Source: Flavipsychrobacter sp. (GTDB taxonomy: Bacteria; Bacteroidota; Bacteroidia; Chitinophagales; Chitinophagaceae). Taken from it: a DNA stretch of 64,000 nt. The notes beneath the pieces are model-generated. The model searched no databases and was not told where the DNA came from. It saw nothing but the letters and a program-made list of their open reading frames with translations. Positions within the stretch are counted from its first letter, which is position 1. Each line of letters opens with the position of its first letter. Both the position numbers and the translations under genes were made by a program. The stretch is from NCBI GenBank assembly GCA_031292525.1, contig JARLGY010000018.1:124001-188000 (forward strand), given 5' to 3'. Below, one piece after another: positions 36,048 to 43,636 of the stretch.

Positions 36048-37400
36048 TAATTCCACAAAACCATTTCTACTTAATTCAGTTAAATATGGTCTTGGCGATG
36101 GCTTTGAAAAAAGCATATCCATATTACGCAGCTGTACACTTATTTTGTCATATTTTTCACCTCCGTTTAATCCTCTAACAAGCTCTGCAATGACAATTGA
36201 TGCTGCAAAAACGCCAACAAAGGATGAAGAAATTGCCTTACTCGCTATTGATAACGGGATAATTCCACAATCTCCATCTTCTAAATCTTTAAACTTTTCT
36301 AAAACCGTTTTATTTAATACTTCTTCTTGTGGCTCGGCATCACCCCATAATTCTTGAGGTGTTTTTAGCGATGTTGGAAACGTATGGATACTCATATCAT
36401 CGAAGGTCATTAGTTTACTGCCTAAACCTGCTTCAACAATTAGATCAAAATCATCATTGTTTAAAAGTGTACGTGAAGCAGCTGAATCAAAACCACACAA
36501 TGCGATAAATGGCTCCTCGCCATCTCTTTTGGTTTTGCTGTCAAATTTTCTTTCGGTGATAGTCGTCGTAAAACTTCTATCTTCTAACCATTCACTACAT
36601 ACTCTTGTTTTATACTCGTTGACGTTTGAACCATCACATAAAACACCAGCGCTCCAATTTGCCTCCTCAATGCGGTCATAGTCTTGTAATAGAATTTTCG
36701 CTTTTGAAGTACGAGGATATGGCAGTAAACCGATGCACCATAAATATGCTTGCCCTAAGTGTCCTAATCCCAATAGCCAGAACTTTTCAGGAAGAAATTT
36801 AATTTTAGGCCCGTCACCGTCAATCAAGTTCCATTTGGCTCCAGGGTTCCACAAAGAAATTCCGACAGGAGAATCTCCCGACGTAATATCAACAGTTGAC
36901 ATTTTAAAAAACGCTGTAGCTACTCCTAACGCCCCTGCAGCGATTCCACCCAGGGGCAAATCAGAATTTTCAGACAATTTAATATTTTCACCGCTTGGAA
37001 CGATTCCGCCCTGCCAGCTATTACAAACTACCTGGACAGAATCCTCCCCAATCGCCGGCATTCCAAATGTAATAGAAAAACAGTTTTCGGGGAGACAACC
37101 TATTGAGGCACCCAGCTCCTTCAGAATGTCGTTCAGATATAGTTGTTTGGGCCATAGTAATAAACAAGGTGTGTTTTCGGCAAGCTGAATATTTACTCCG
37201 CCTAAAAAGGCTCTCTTACCACAGTTTACAGCGGTCAATAAAGCGGCTTGTAAAGGCATTGATTTACTAATTTCTTGGCCACAAATTAAATTTAGCTGTA
37301 AAGATGCTAATATCTCTAATGCCTTGTCGTAACTACATTTGTATTTTTCAATAATGCCGAGCGCCAGCCGGTTTGCGTTTTTTTGAGTTATAGAGTTCAT
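36039..37400 (-). CDS. bilD: E1-like activating enzyme (BilD-like)
   Basis: Encodes 453 aa. The C-terminal half is a ThiF/E1 Rossmann domain: GLGHLG at 211-216 binds ATP, LLQDYD carries the Asp at 240, and EANWSAGVLCD with NEYKTRV follow. A Cys in EDGDCGIIPLS at 378 is in the right place for the E1 thiolate. The N-terminal 200 residues are a second region with GGIAAGALGVATAFFK, typical of Bil/6E E1 proteins. It would adenylate the C-terminal Gly of the Ubl encoded at 38327 and pass it to the E2. It is the last of four overlapping genes (4-bp overlap with the JAB gene), the order of bilABCD anti-phage operons. Confidence 0.85.
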   Translation of the reverse strand: MNSITQKNANRLALGIIEKYKCSYDKALEILASLQLNLICGQEISKSMPLQAALLTAVNCGKRAFLGGVNIQLAENTPCLLLWPKQLYLNDILKELGASIGCLPENCFSITFGMPAIGEDSVQVVCNSWQGGIVPSGENIKLSENSDLPLGGIAAGALGVATAFFKMSTVDITSGDSPVGISLWNPGAKWNLIDGDGPKIKFLPEKFWLLGLGHLGQAYLWCIGLLPYPRTSKAKILLQDYDRIEEANWSAGVLCDGSNVNEYKTRVCSEWLEDRSFTTTITERKFDSKTKRDGEEPFIALCGFDSAASRTLLNNDDFDLIVEAGLGSKLMTFDDMSIHTFPTSLKTPQELWGDAEPQEEVLNKTVLEKFKDLEDGDCGIIPLSIASKAISSSFVGVFAASIVIAELVRGLNGGEKYDKISVQLRNMDMLFSKPSPRPYLTELSRNGFVELSD

Positions 37401-37864
37401 TTTATTATTTTAAAATAGTTCGATTTGTTTTTTATAGTTTTCCATTGATAGCCACCTTTATATTCATAAATGCCTACTCCTCTTAATGAAGTGACTTTTT
37501 GAGCATACCGTGGAACAATCAAAGCTATATGCCCGAGCTGGGAAATCATTGGATGGGTTTTATCTGCATGGCTTTGACCCGTCCACTGATCAGGATGCGT
37601 ATGAACATCGGCTATTACGAATGTGTTAGTCTGCCGACAGTAGTCCCATAGAGGGATAAAAGCATTCCCATCAAACACAATTATTCCAGTATCGAAGCAA
37701 TGTGGGTCAAAATCATCGTAGTAACCAACATTCATTATTTCTGTTGTCCCATTAGAAGCTAAAAGAAAAGCCCCGGTTTCGCGTCTTCCTGCCCCTTTCT
37801 TTTTTAATGCGTCTATGAGTTCTAACCAAAGTGAATGTCTTATAATGGCCTTAGGAGTTTGCAT
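37397..37864 (-). CDS. bilC: JAB/JAMM deubiquitinase-like peptidase (BilC-like)
   Basis: Encodes 155 aa, a single JAB domain. The zinc site is complete: Glu29 in RRETGAFLL, then HTHP with His88 and His90, Ser98 and Asp101 in QSHADK (H-x-H-P-x6-S-x-x-D spacing). Family members remove ubiquitin-like proteins or trim their C-termini. The companion Ubl already ends in a single Gly, so removing conjugates is more likely than pro-peptide trimming. It overlaps the E2 gene by 14 bp and the E1 gene by 4 bp. Confidence 0.88.
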   Translation of the reverse strand: MQTPKAIIRHSLWLELIDALKKKGAGRRETGAFLLASNGTTEIMNVGYYDDFDPHCFDTGIIVFDGNAFIPLWDYCRQTNTFVIADVHTHPDQWTGQSHADKTHPMISQLGHIALIVPRYAQKVTSLRGVGIYEYKGGYQWKTIKNKSNYFKIIK

Positions 37865-38330
37865 AGTCAGACGAATTTAAAAGTGTGTGCACATAATTTA
37901 CATAGTCCCAAATTGTAAATGTTGGTGACCACCACAAATTTGGAAATTGAGTTTTCCAATGTTCGTGGCCAGGTTGGGCTATTCTATCAAGAGGTAAATA
38001 AAGGGCTTCACCGTTTGACCAGTCATGTCTGAAAGCGAGGGTAACGAATTTTGACCCTTTGGGCCTTTCATTTTCAGGTAGCTTTTTATTCAACTTGATA
38101 TCCCAAATGCAGGCAGTAGGAGGAGACGCAGGGTATCCAGTTATATCAAATTTAAAATAGTATCTGTCTGGCTTTCCTGTCTTTGGTCTAGCACTTATCC
38201 ATAAATAGACGATGGGGTTTGTGAGACCTTGCAGATTTTCATCCACAAAGCCCCACATTCCATCATCTATCCCCGCCTGAAAAATTGCTTTTTGGCAATG
38301 CTGAACAAACTGAGATATATCCGGTCTCAT
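37851..38330 (-). CDS. bilB: E2-like conjugating protein (BilB-like)
   Basis: Encodes 159 aa. An E2/UBC-like fold is indicated by YYFKFDITGYPASPP (the YPxxPP turn at 66-71), a following strand, RHDWSNGEALYLPLD, and Trp-rich terminal helices. The position that holds the catalytic Cys in classical E2 proteins (about 30 residues after the PP turn) has no Cys here. The only two Cys residues are 12 and 74, with Cys74 directly after the PP turn in TACIWD. Either Cys74 is the thioester residue or this family works differently. Order after the Ubl gene (4-bp overlap) and before JAB and E1 supports the Bil assignment more than the fold motif alone. Confidence 0.75.
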   Translation of the reverse strand: MRPDISQFVQHCQKAIFQAGIDDGMWGFVDENLQGLTNPIVYLWISARPKTGKPDRYYFKFDITGYPASPPTACIWDIKLNKKLPENERPKGSKFVTLAFRHDWSNGEALYLPLDRIAQPGHEHWKTQFPNLWWSPTFTIWDYVNYVHTLLNSSDYANS

Positions 38331-38824
38331 CCTTCAATTTTTGTTATTGATTTGACAAGAACTTTTGCCTGGCAGTCAGGATATGATACAAAAGACCCAA
38401 TGTGAACCTTTTGGTCTATATCTGTACCATTCGCTAACTGAAATCTTAGATCTCCGAAGTCGTCCGGCAATATCTTTAACTCTGATGCTGATTTTTGTAA
38501 AATCATTTGCATGGTAGCAGATGGAGGGACAGAAACCTTAACCTCTTGGGTATTGTACTCTAATGTAACCTCAACTTCTTGGCATCGGTGGCAATGCACG
38601 TGACTGTGATGTTTTATACCAATATCATTACAGCTACGATCCCTGTGTTTGTGGCTATCATCATTTTCGACAAAGATTAAATACTCTGTTTCATCTTCCA
38701 CTTTATGACCACTTGTATTAAACACTTCGTGGTGTTTAATAATAATTTCTTCGACGTGGGCATTATCAGCTATTTCAATAGCTTGTAGTTCGGAGTTATT
38801 TTCTCCGTGCAAATAGATTTTCAT
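38327..38824 (-). CDS. bilA: Tandem ubiquitin-like protein (BilA-like)
   Basis: Encodes 165 aa. Two beta-grasp-like units are visible: residues 1-55 (MKIYLHGEN, VEEIIIKHHEVFN, ETEYLIFVEN) and 82-165 (EVEVTLEYNTQEVKVSV, ASELKILPDD, DLRFQLANGTDID, AKVLVKSITKIEG). The tail ends in a free Gly165, as needed for conjugation. The linker at 55-81 has seven His and three Cys in 27 residues, a likely zinc-binding knot. The two-domain plan recalls ISG15-like BilA. Conjugated BilA interferes with phage assembly in characterised systems. It is the first gene of the operon. Confidence 0.8.
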   Translation of the reverse strand: MKIYLHGENNSELQAIEIADNAHVEEIIIKHHEVFNTSGHKVEDETEYLIFVENDDSHKHRDRSCNDIGIKHHSHVHCHRCQEVEVTLEYNTQEVKVSVPPSATMQMILQKSASELKILPDDFGDLRFQLANGTDIDQKVHIGSFVSYPDCQAKVLVKSITKIEG

Positions 38825-38862
38825 TTTGTCTTTTTTAGAATTTTAGAACGCAAGAATTTTTA

Positions 38863-38884
38863 GAGACCCTATATTAGGCGTCTC
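38863..38884. repeat. Inverted repeat upstream of bilA
   Basis: GAGAC plus CCTA pairs with TAGG plus GTCTC around a TAT loop, with one bulged base. It lies about 40 bp before the bilA start and could be an operator or an mRNA leader hairpin. Confidence 0.5.
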
Positions 38885-38977
38885 AAACTGACAAAGAATT
38901 AAGTATTGCTTCAGCTTCTAAAAATTTTAAAAAAGTTATCAAACCCAATGAGATGTGAAGGGACAAGTCCCCAAGGC

Positions 38978-39007
38978 TTGTAAATCTGAAAAATCGTAGT
39001 ATATTTG
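38978..39007 (+). promoter_or_regulatory. Promoter for a plus-strand small RNA
   Basis: TTG at 38978-38980, a 19-bp spacer and TATATTTG at 39000-39007 form an exact Bacteroidota promoter. It points away from bilA, with no plus-strand ORF downstream but a terminator 70 bp on. Confidence 0.6.
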
Positions 39008-39013
39008 AATCGC

Positions 39014-39097
39014 CAAAAACAAATAACCCCAGCTAGGTAGCTAACCTTTTGGGCCAACTTTCAAATTACAAGCCAAGCACAACGCTTGGTTTTTTTT
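39014..39097 (+). ncRNA. Candidate small RNA between Iet and Bil modules
   Basis: A promoter at 38978-39007 and a terminator at 39073-39097 would yield an RNA of about 80 nt with no ORF. It contains a tight hairpin AGCTA-GG-TAGCT (39031-39042) flanked by CCCC and GGG that can also pair. It is antisense to the leader region of bilA and to the 3' part of any transcript that runs from the small peptide gene at 39125. It could therefore regulate either neighbour, for example as a type I antitoxin for the 33-aa peptide. No known RNA family is recognised. Confidence 0.5.
39073..39097 (+). terminator. Rho-independent terminator of the small RNA
   Basis: CCAAGC, ACAAC, GCTTGG forms a six-base-pair stem with a five-base loop, followed immediately by eight T on the plus strand. 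Confidence 0.75.
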
Positions 39098-39124
39098 ATT
39101 TAAAACACTTCTATTCTTGTACTT

Positions 39125-39226
39125 TTATTTTAATTTCTCTGCTTGCTTAAATTTGATATAAACGTTCAGAATTGCCGCAGCTAATCCTGCTACTGCTGTC
39201 CAATAAAAAATTTGTTTCGTGCTCAT
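39125..39226 (-). CDS. 33-aa hydrophobic membrane peptide
   Basis: An ATG frame of 33 codons encodes a single membrane helix (FYWTAVAGLAAAILNVYI) followed by a basic tail (KFKQAEKLK). The stop is TAA at 39125. It starts 25 bp after the stop of the 71-aa gene in the ietAS operon and is probably co-transcribed. Size, single helix and positive tail resemble type I toxin or other small membrane peptides. A convergent small RNA candidate ends 28 bp from its stop. It is too short to be certain from coding signal alone. Confidence 0.4.
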   Translation of the reverse strand: MSTKQIFYWTAVAGLAAAILNVYIKFKQAEKLK

Positions 39227-39251
39227 TTGTTTCGTGTTTTAATTTAGTTTA

Positions 39252-39467
39252 TTAAAAGTCTTTTTTTAATTCAAAACTTATCCTATTGTAGTCATACATT
39301 GTCTCTCCACACTGGCTCTTTAAGACTGATCTTAACAATTGTCTTCGTAGTTTTATCTTTGAATCTTTTGAAACAGTCTCTAAAATTTTTAATTCTGCTT
39401 CAGAAAAGAGACCATCTTCATATTCGAGGGTAACATCATGAGTATTTAAATTTAAATATAATATCAA
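39252..39467 (-). CDS. 71-aa protein of unknown function following the subtilase gene
   Basis: Encodes 71 aa with alternating strands at the N-terminus (MILYLNLNTHDVTLEYED) and a helix (EAELKILETV). No signal peptide, membrane segment or known domain is seen. It overlaps the end of the subtilase gene by 4 bp, so the two are translationally coupled and it is very likely part of the same module. Characterised Iet systems have two genes, so this would be an accessory or regulator. Confidence 0.6.
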   Translation of the reverse strand: MILYLNLNTHDVTLEYEDGLFSEAELKILETVSKDSKIKLRRQLLRSVLKSQCGETMYDYNRISFELKKDF

Positions 39468-41947
39468 ACTCTTGATACGACACGTGCCGCAGTTTTTATA
39501 TCAACTGCGTGCACGCCTAACGATTGAAGCATTTGCCTCACATCATTGAACACAGGCCTTTCTTTGTCAGGATCGGAAATGGTCAATATTGCTGTAAAGG
39601 GAACGCCTTCACGGGGTATAGACACACCATCACGAGCCAAATATTCAACGTCTAAACTCCACTCTGTGGTAGGGCCTACTCCACGAGGAAAAGTCTTTTC
39701 ATACACCTTTACGGGACTCCATTTGAAGGAATGTTCAATCTGATCCTTCTCATATAAACTTCCGTCCCCTTCATCGGGCGTATAAATCGCACTCAACCTG
39801 CCCAGGTATTTACCATTCTTCTGCATTTGACGCAATGCTCCATCAATATTTATTCTGACAAACTCAGCTCCATATCTATAATCGAATCGTGGTGTACTGA
39901 CAATAGTAAGTTTAGCGTGACCAAAACACTTACCGTCTCGCACAAGGCTTGATGGCCAGGAAAACTTAAAACTCATCTTATGGCCGCTTATTGCCCGATT
40001 TGCAAATACCAAAGTGATTGCAGAAGGGGTGCCATTCAAGATTTCTTCCGAGCCTTTTGGAATTCCAAACCCGACTAGGTGTTTAGTTACGTTCCTTAAA
40101 CTTTTATCGTTTAAAGACTCCGGTAATACCGCGTGATGAATACCGAGAGCAATAAGTGTCTCGCGGGAGACACTACCTTCTATGGAATGGTCAAGGCTTG
40201 CTAAAGTTTTAGCAACATTAGGGGCAGCATAACTGGTACCACAACCATCCACTATTTTGCCTCGAACATCCAAGGATAGTAAGCCATGTCCTAATGTAGG
40301 ATGAACTGTTCCTGAACCCCCGATATGAGCGAAGTCCGGCTTGAGACCAACCCTAAGCCCTGGACCTCTACAACTATAATTACTCAAAGCGTAGGGAACA
40401 ATTCCATCAATACCTGGAGGGTTAAGTGCTGACACACTAACGTTTCGGCAGCTTTCAGCTGGTTTTTTAATGGCGTCATTTCTTGAGGATGCTAAAATTT
40501 TCACAGCTTCAAATAAATCATCAGGCCACTCCCTTCTCATATCTACAGGATTAGTATTACCCGCTGAGATAACGAAAACTACATCATTTTCTTCCGCGAT
40601 TTTATCCAATAGCTGGGCAAAAAGACTGTAACCAGTAGTAGAAGCGTGTTCTTCAATGTTCATGCTGAAGTTGAATATTCGCACACCTGTTCTGGCTTTA
40701 AGATCCTGAACAGCGTTTTCCAATTCGCTAAAAAATTGGAAAGGCTTTGGGAAATACGTATCGTACCTGCTTGGTATAGGAAGAATATCCAAGTCAATAA
40801 TTTTACAGCCGTCTATCTCACGGCAAATGGCACTTCCATTAAGTGTTTGACCGATTATTGCGAGGCCTGCTATAAATGTCCCGTGATTTTCATCTTTGTC
40901 AGAAGGGCTTATTAAGCCCCACCGTTCTTCAATCCAGTCACCATATATATCTGAAACGCCACCATCGACCACGCATACTTTGGGGTAAGATGTGTTCTTT
41001 TTTGCTGGAGAAATCGTAAAATTTTTCCCGATTTTTATTGTACTGGTGGAACTACTTTGAAAAATAATAGGCGGTAATGTGATTCTTTTCACCAATGGAT
41101 GCCCTCCTAAAAAGTCCAGTAGTTGGCTGTGCTTTTTAGCATCAAAGTCAATAAGACGTTTTTCCCCTTGCTTATTCCCTGTAGATAATGAGGGAAACAG
41201 CTGTATTATTGGTGCAGAAGAGCTTTTTTCTAATTTAATCCCAAAAATGATGGCTGATCCAATGCCTGTTGTAATCCTGGATGCAAACAATCCATTACCA
41301 ATGGCCTCTAAACCGTCAAAAAAACTTTTAAAAAGATCAAATTTATATTGAGTCAATAAATCCCAGTCTTGTCTTGCTGGAGGATCCGCAAACAATTCAA
41401 TCATGTAAGAGCCTCCGGTTTGTGGATATGAAAGCCATTCTAGAGCTTCTTTGACAGAGAACTTTCTTTTGTCACTAGCTGTGTATGGTATGATATCCTG
41501 AATAGCCCCAACTTCACTTCTAAGCTTTGTAGGATTAGGTTCAATCTTCCCGTTCCTATCTTTGTATCTCGTTTCTGTTTCAGCCTGGCCAACTTTCTTA
41601 TTAACTTCATTGATACTTTCGGGCGTAAATTCAACAAACAGTTCACCTAAATCCCCAGCACCAATTACGGGCGCAATATCCCTCTTAAATACCTGTGAAG
41701 TAGGCCTATGACTTTTCGCAAGCGCAGCCTGCTTCAAAGTTACTTTAGCATAAGAGATTTTGGCAAAACTGTTCACCAGTTGCATACTCCTGATTTCGTC
41801 AAGTTGTTTTTGGAGATTAGTACGATGCGCCACAAAATCAGAATCGTTGCCTGCAAAAAAGTCTTTAGACGAGCCACCGCCTTTATTTTCAAGAGCTTCT
41901 ATGAAGTCGTTTGTATTCAAAACAATTTGAACTGGACTGTTTGCCAT
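39464..41947 (-). CDS. ietS: Subtilisin-like serine protease (IetS-like)
   Basis: Encodes 827 aa, cytoplasmic (no signal peptide). A 320-residue N-terminal region precedes the S8 peptidase domain. The full triad is visible: Asp328 in VCVVDGGVSD, His355 in DENHGTFIAG and Ser572 in GCGTSYAAPNVAK, with the oxyanion Asn464 in VISAGN. A beta-rich C-terminal region of about 240 residues follows. The IetAS pair (protease plus AAA ATPase) was described as a plasmid-stability toxin-antitoxin system on pTiC58 and later counted among anti-phage systems. Here the ATPase gene ends 4 bp upstream on the same strand. The cytoplasmic location suggests targets inside the cell, released on phage infection or loss of the ATPase. 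Confidence 0.85.
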   Translation of the reverse strand: MANSPVQIVLNTNDFIEALENKGGGSSKDFFAGNDSDFVAHRTNLQKQLDEIRSMQLVNSFAKISYAKVTLKQAALAKSHRPTSQVFKRDIAPVIGAGDLGELFVEFTPESINEVNKKVGQAETETRYKDRNGKIEPNPTKLRSEVGAIQDIIPYTASDKRKFSVKEALEWLSYPQTGGSYMIELFADPPARQDWDLLTQYKFDLFKSFFDGLEAIGNGLFASRITTGIGSAIIFGIKLEKSSSAPIIQLFPSLSTGNKQGEKRLIDFDAKKHSQLLDFLGGHPLVKRITLPPIIFQSSSTSTIKIGKNFTISPAKKNTSYPKVCVVDGGVSDIYGDWIEERWGLISPSDKDENHGTFIAGLAIIGQTLNGSAICREIDGCKIIDLDILPIPSRYDTYFPKPFQFFSELENAVQDLKARTGVRIFNFSMNIEEHASTTGYSLFAQLLDKIAEENDVVFVISAGNTNPVDMRREWPDDLFEAVKILASSRNDAIKKPAESCRNVSVSALNPPGIDGIVPYALSNYSCRGPGLRVGLKPDFAHIGGSGTVHPTLGHGLLSLDVRGKIVDGCGTSYAAPNVAKTLASLDHSIEGSVSRETLIALGIHHAVLPESLNDKSLRNVTKHLVGFGIPKGSEEILNGTPSAITLVFANRAISGHKMSFKFSWPSSLVRDGKCFGHAKLTIVSTPRFDYRYGAEFVRINIDGALRQMQKNGKYLGRLSAIYTPDEGDGSLYEKDQIEHSFKWSPVKVYEKTFPRGVGPTTEWSLDVEYLARDGVSIPREGVPFTAILTISDPDKERPVFNDVRQMLQSLGVHAVDIKTAARVVSRV

Positions 41948-41951
41948 AGCG

Positions 41952-43139
41952 TTAATTTTTTTCTGAATCTTTAAACTTAGACATTTGCTTGCTTAATGAC
42001 GAAGGGGTCATTCCGAATATAGAAGCAATATCTTTCTGTTTAAAAGAACATGTTTTATCATTTAGCAATGTTGCAATAAAATCTTCGTCACTGTGTAACA
42101 TAACATTTCTCTTGCTGGCATTTATCCTTCCAGAATTAAGTAACGCAAATTGCTTCATTACAGTAATGATGTTACTTTCTTTCTCTAAAACAAATGCCCT
42201 TTTCAGCCACTTTGACAACATTTCAGCATCAGCTCCCGAAGAGCCTTCAAGACACCATGCTAAAAATTTAATTTCACTTTCATTAAACTCTAACGGTATT
42301 AGGAACTTTTTCAGCAGATGCGCCATAACTTCTGACGAGGGCCGGGGTATTTCAATTTGTATGTCAAATCTTCTCCATATAGCAGGGTCTAAGAGACTTT
42401 CATGATTGGTTACGCCTATGGTAAATCCTTTTTCATGACGAGAATCCAAGCTTTGAAGCAATGTATTTACAACTCTTTTTACTTCTCCAACCTCTTGGGG
42501 GTCATTTCGTAATTTCGCAATTGCATCAAATTCATCAAGCAATAACACGCATTTATATTTGTTAGCAAAGGCAAACAAATTTCCGATATTACGGGAAGTG
42601 GTACCTAAAAAAGAAGACATTAATCCTTCTAAACGAGCCAATACCACTGGTAGTCCTATTTGTTTCGCTATCCATTTTGCTAGGTGAGTTTTGCCGGTTC
42701 CTGGTATTCCATAAATCAAACATGAGCTTGCAGGGGTAGCATTAATCTCTAAAAGCCTATCAAATTTCATCCATTCATTCACAATAGACTGAATTGCTAA
42801 TTGGATATTTTCATTAAAAATAGGCATATCGTTAGGCAAGTCATTAGGGAAAAATATTTCTGCTAATGGAGTTGAAGTCTCTTTGTCAACTGGGACGGGC
42901 GTTTTAGCCGTTAATACTTCTCCAGATGCAATTACGAAGGATTTTTGAATTTTGCTTGGAGACATTTCCAGACTTGCTTGCGAAGAAGACAGTAACCCCT
43001 CTAAAGATTTTGCCTCTTGAGCGTACCCATCTTTTTCTAAACTGTCTTTTAATCTGTTAATCTGGTGTGATATTGCCTCATTTGGATTTATCAGGGCAGA
43101 CCTACACAATGCCTGTATGATATTGAAGTATTTGACCAT
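41952..43139 (-). CDS. ietA: AAA ATPase (IetA-like) with C-terminal HTH-like segment
   Basis: Encodes 395 aa. A helical N-terminal part (1-130) precedes one AAA domain: Walker A GIPGTGKT at 144-151, Walker B LLLDEFDA at 199-206, sensor and Arg finger in NHESLLDPAIWRRFD. The last 30 residues (QKDIASIFGMTPSSLSKQMSKF) have the pattern of a helix-turn-helix. That is suggestive because three identical TTAATTTCCA elements at 20-bp steps lie 34-84 bp upstream of the ATG, so the ATPase could repress its own operon. In the known pair the ATPase counteracts the protease. Confidence 0.85.
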   Translation of the reverse strand: MVKYFNIIQALCRSALINPNEAISHQINRLKDSLEKDGYAQEAKSLEGLLSSSQASLEMSPSKIQKSFVIASGEVLTAKTPVPVDKETSTPLAEIFFPNDLPNDMPIFNENIQLAIQSIVNEWMKFDRLLEINATPASSCLIYGIPGTGKTHLAKWIAKQIGLPVVLARLEGLMSSFLGTTSRNIGNLFAFANKYKCVLLLDEFDAIAKLRNDPQEVGEVKRVVNTLLQSLDSRHEKGFTIGVTNHESLLDPAIWRRFDIQIEIPRPSSEVMAHLLKKFLIPLEFNESEIKFLAWCLEGSSGADAEMLSKWLKRAFVLEKESNIITVMKQFALLNSGRINASKRNVMLHSDEDFIATLLNDKTCSFKQKDIASIFGMTPSSLSKQMSKFKDSEKN

Positions 43140-43158
43140 TTTTATTTGCGTTCAATTG

Positions 43159-43166
43159 CAAATATA
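43159..43166 (-). promoter_or_regulatory. -7 element of the ietAS operon
   Basis: TATATTTG on the minus strand matches TAnnTTTG exactly. It would give a start near 43152 and a 12-nt leader before the ATG at 43139. The -33 region falls in the repeat array at 43173-43222; no clean TTG at the standard distance. Confidence 0.5.
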
Positions 43167-43172
43167 ATGATA

Positions 43173-43222
43173 TTAATTTCCAAATAAAAAATTTAATTTC
43201 CATTTTTGGATATTAATTTCCA
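43173..43222. repeat. Three TTAATTTCCA direct repeats at 20-bp period
   Basis: Identical 10-mers start at 43173, 43193 and 43213, exactly 20 bp apart, about two helical turns. The first and third are also part of a longer match (GATATTAATTTCCAAAT). The array covers the -33 region of the ietA promoter, so it is a likely operator. Confidence 0.8.
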
Positions 43223-43636
43223 AATTATGGATTTTAAGCCAATTTTTGGTTTAAGTAAGACATTGTTTTCAATATTGTCATTCGACTAATACAAAAAAGA
43301 AATTTTTACGGCTGTACTTCCTAGCTTCAATGTCAAACGATACATTTTATCTCCATTTTCAATCTCTTTAATCTCTCTCTAATATTCAAGAGATACATTT
43401 AATAGCTCAAAAATGAGTTGCGAGATATGATTAGAGACACTTTTCTGTATCTAATTTTTCAAAAAAACAATTCAATTTAATCTGAAAGTCAAAAAAACAC
43501 TCTAATTGGCTGAAGTGGTAACAAATTTTAGATTTAGGGGATATCTATTGGCTTTGCTAATAGGTGTCGGCTTGATACGGATAGTAAATGAAGGGGGTAA
43601 CGGCTATACACGATTAACATTAGTTTAAGACGTTCA
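43223..43636. other. Non-coding gap
   Basis: AT-rich sequence upstream of the ietA operator and downstream of the 238-aa gene. No convincing ORF or strong terminator was found. Confidence 0.6.

Noticed and set aside
38975-39074. A 9-bp pairing GGCTTGTAA/TTACAAGCC that could enclose a large structured RNA
   Set aside because: The 5' arm lies within the promoter call (TTG at 38978), so it would not be in the transcript. I prefer the shorter RNA from 39014.
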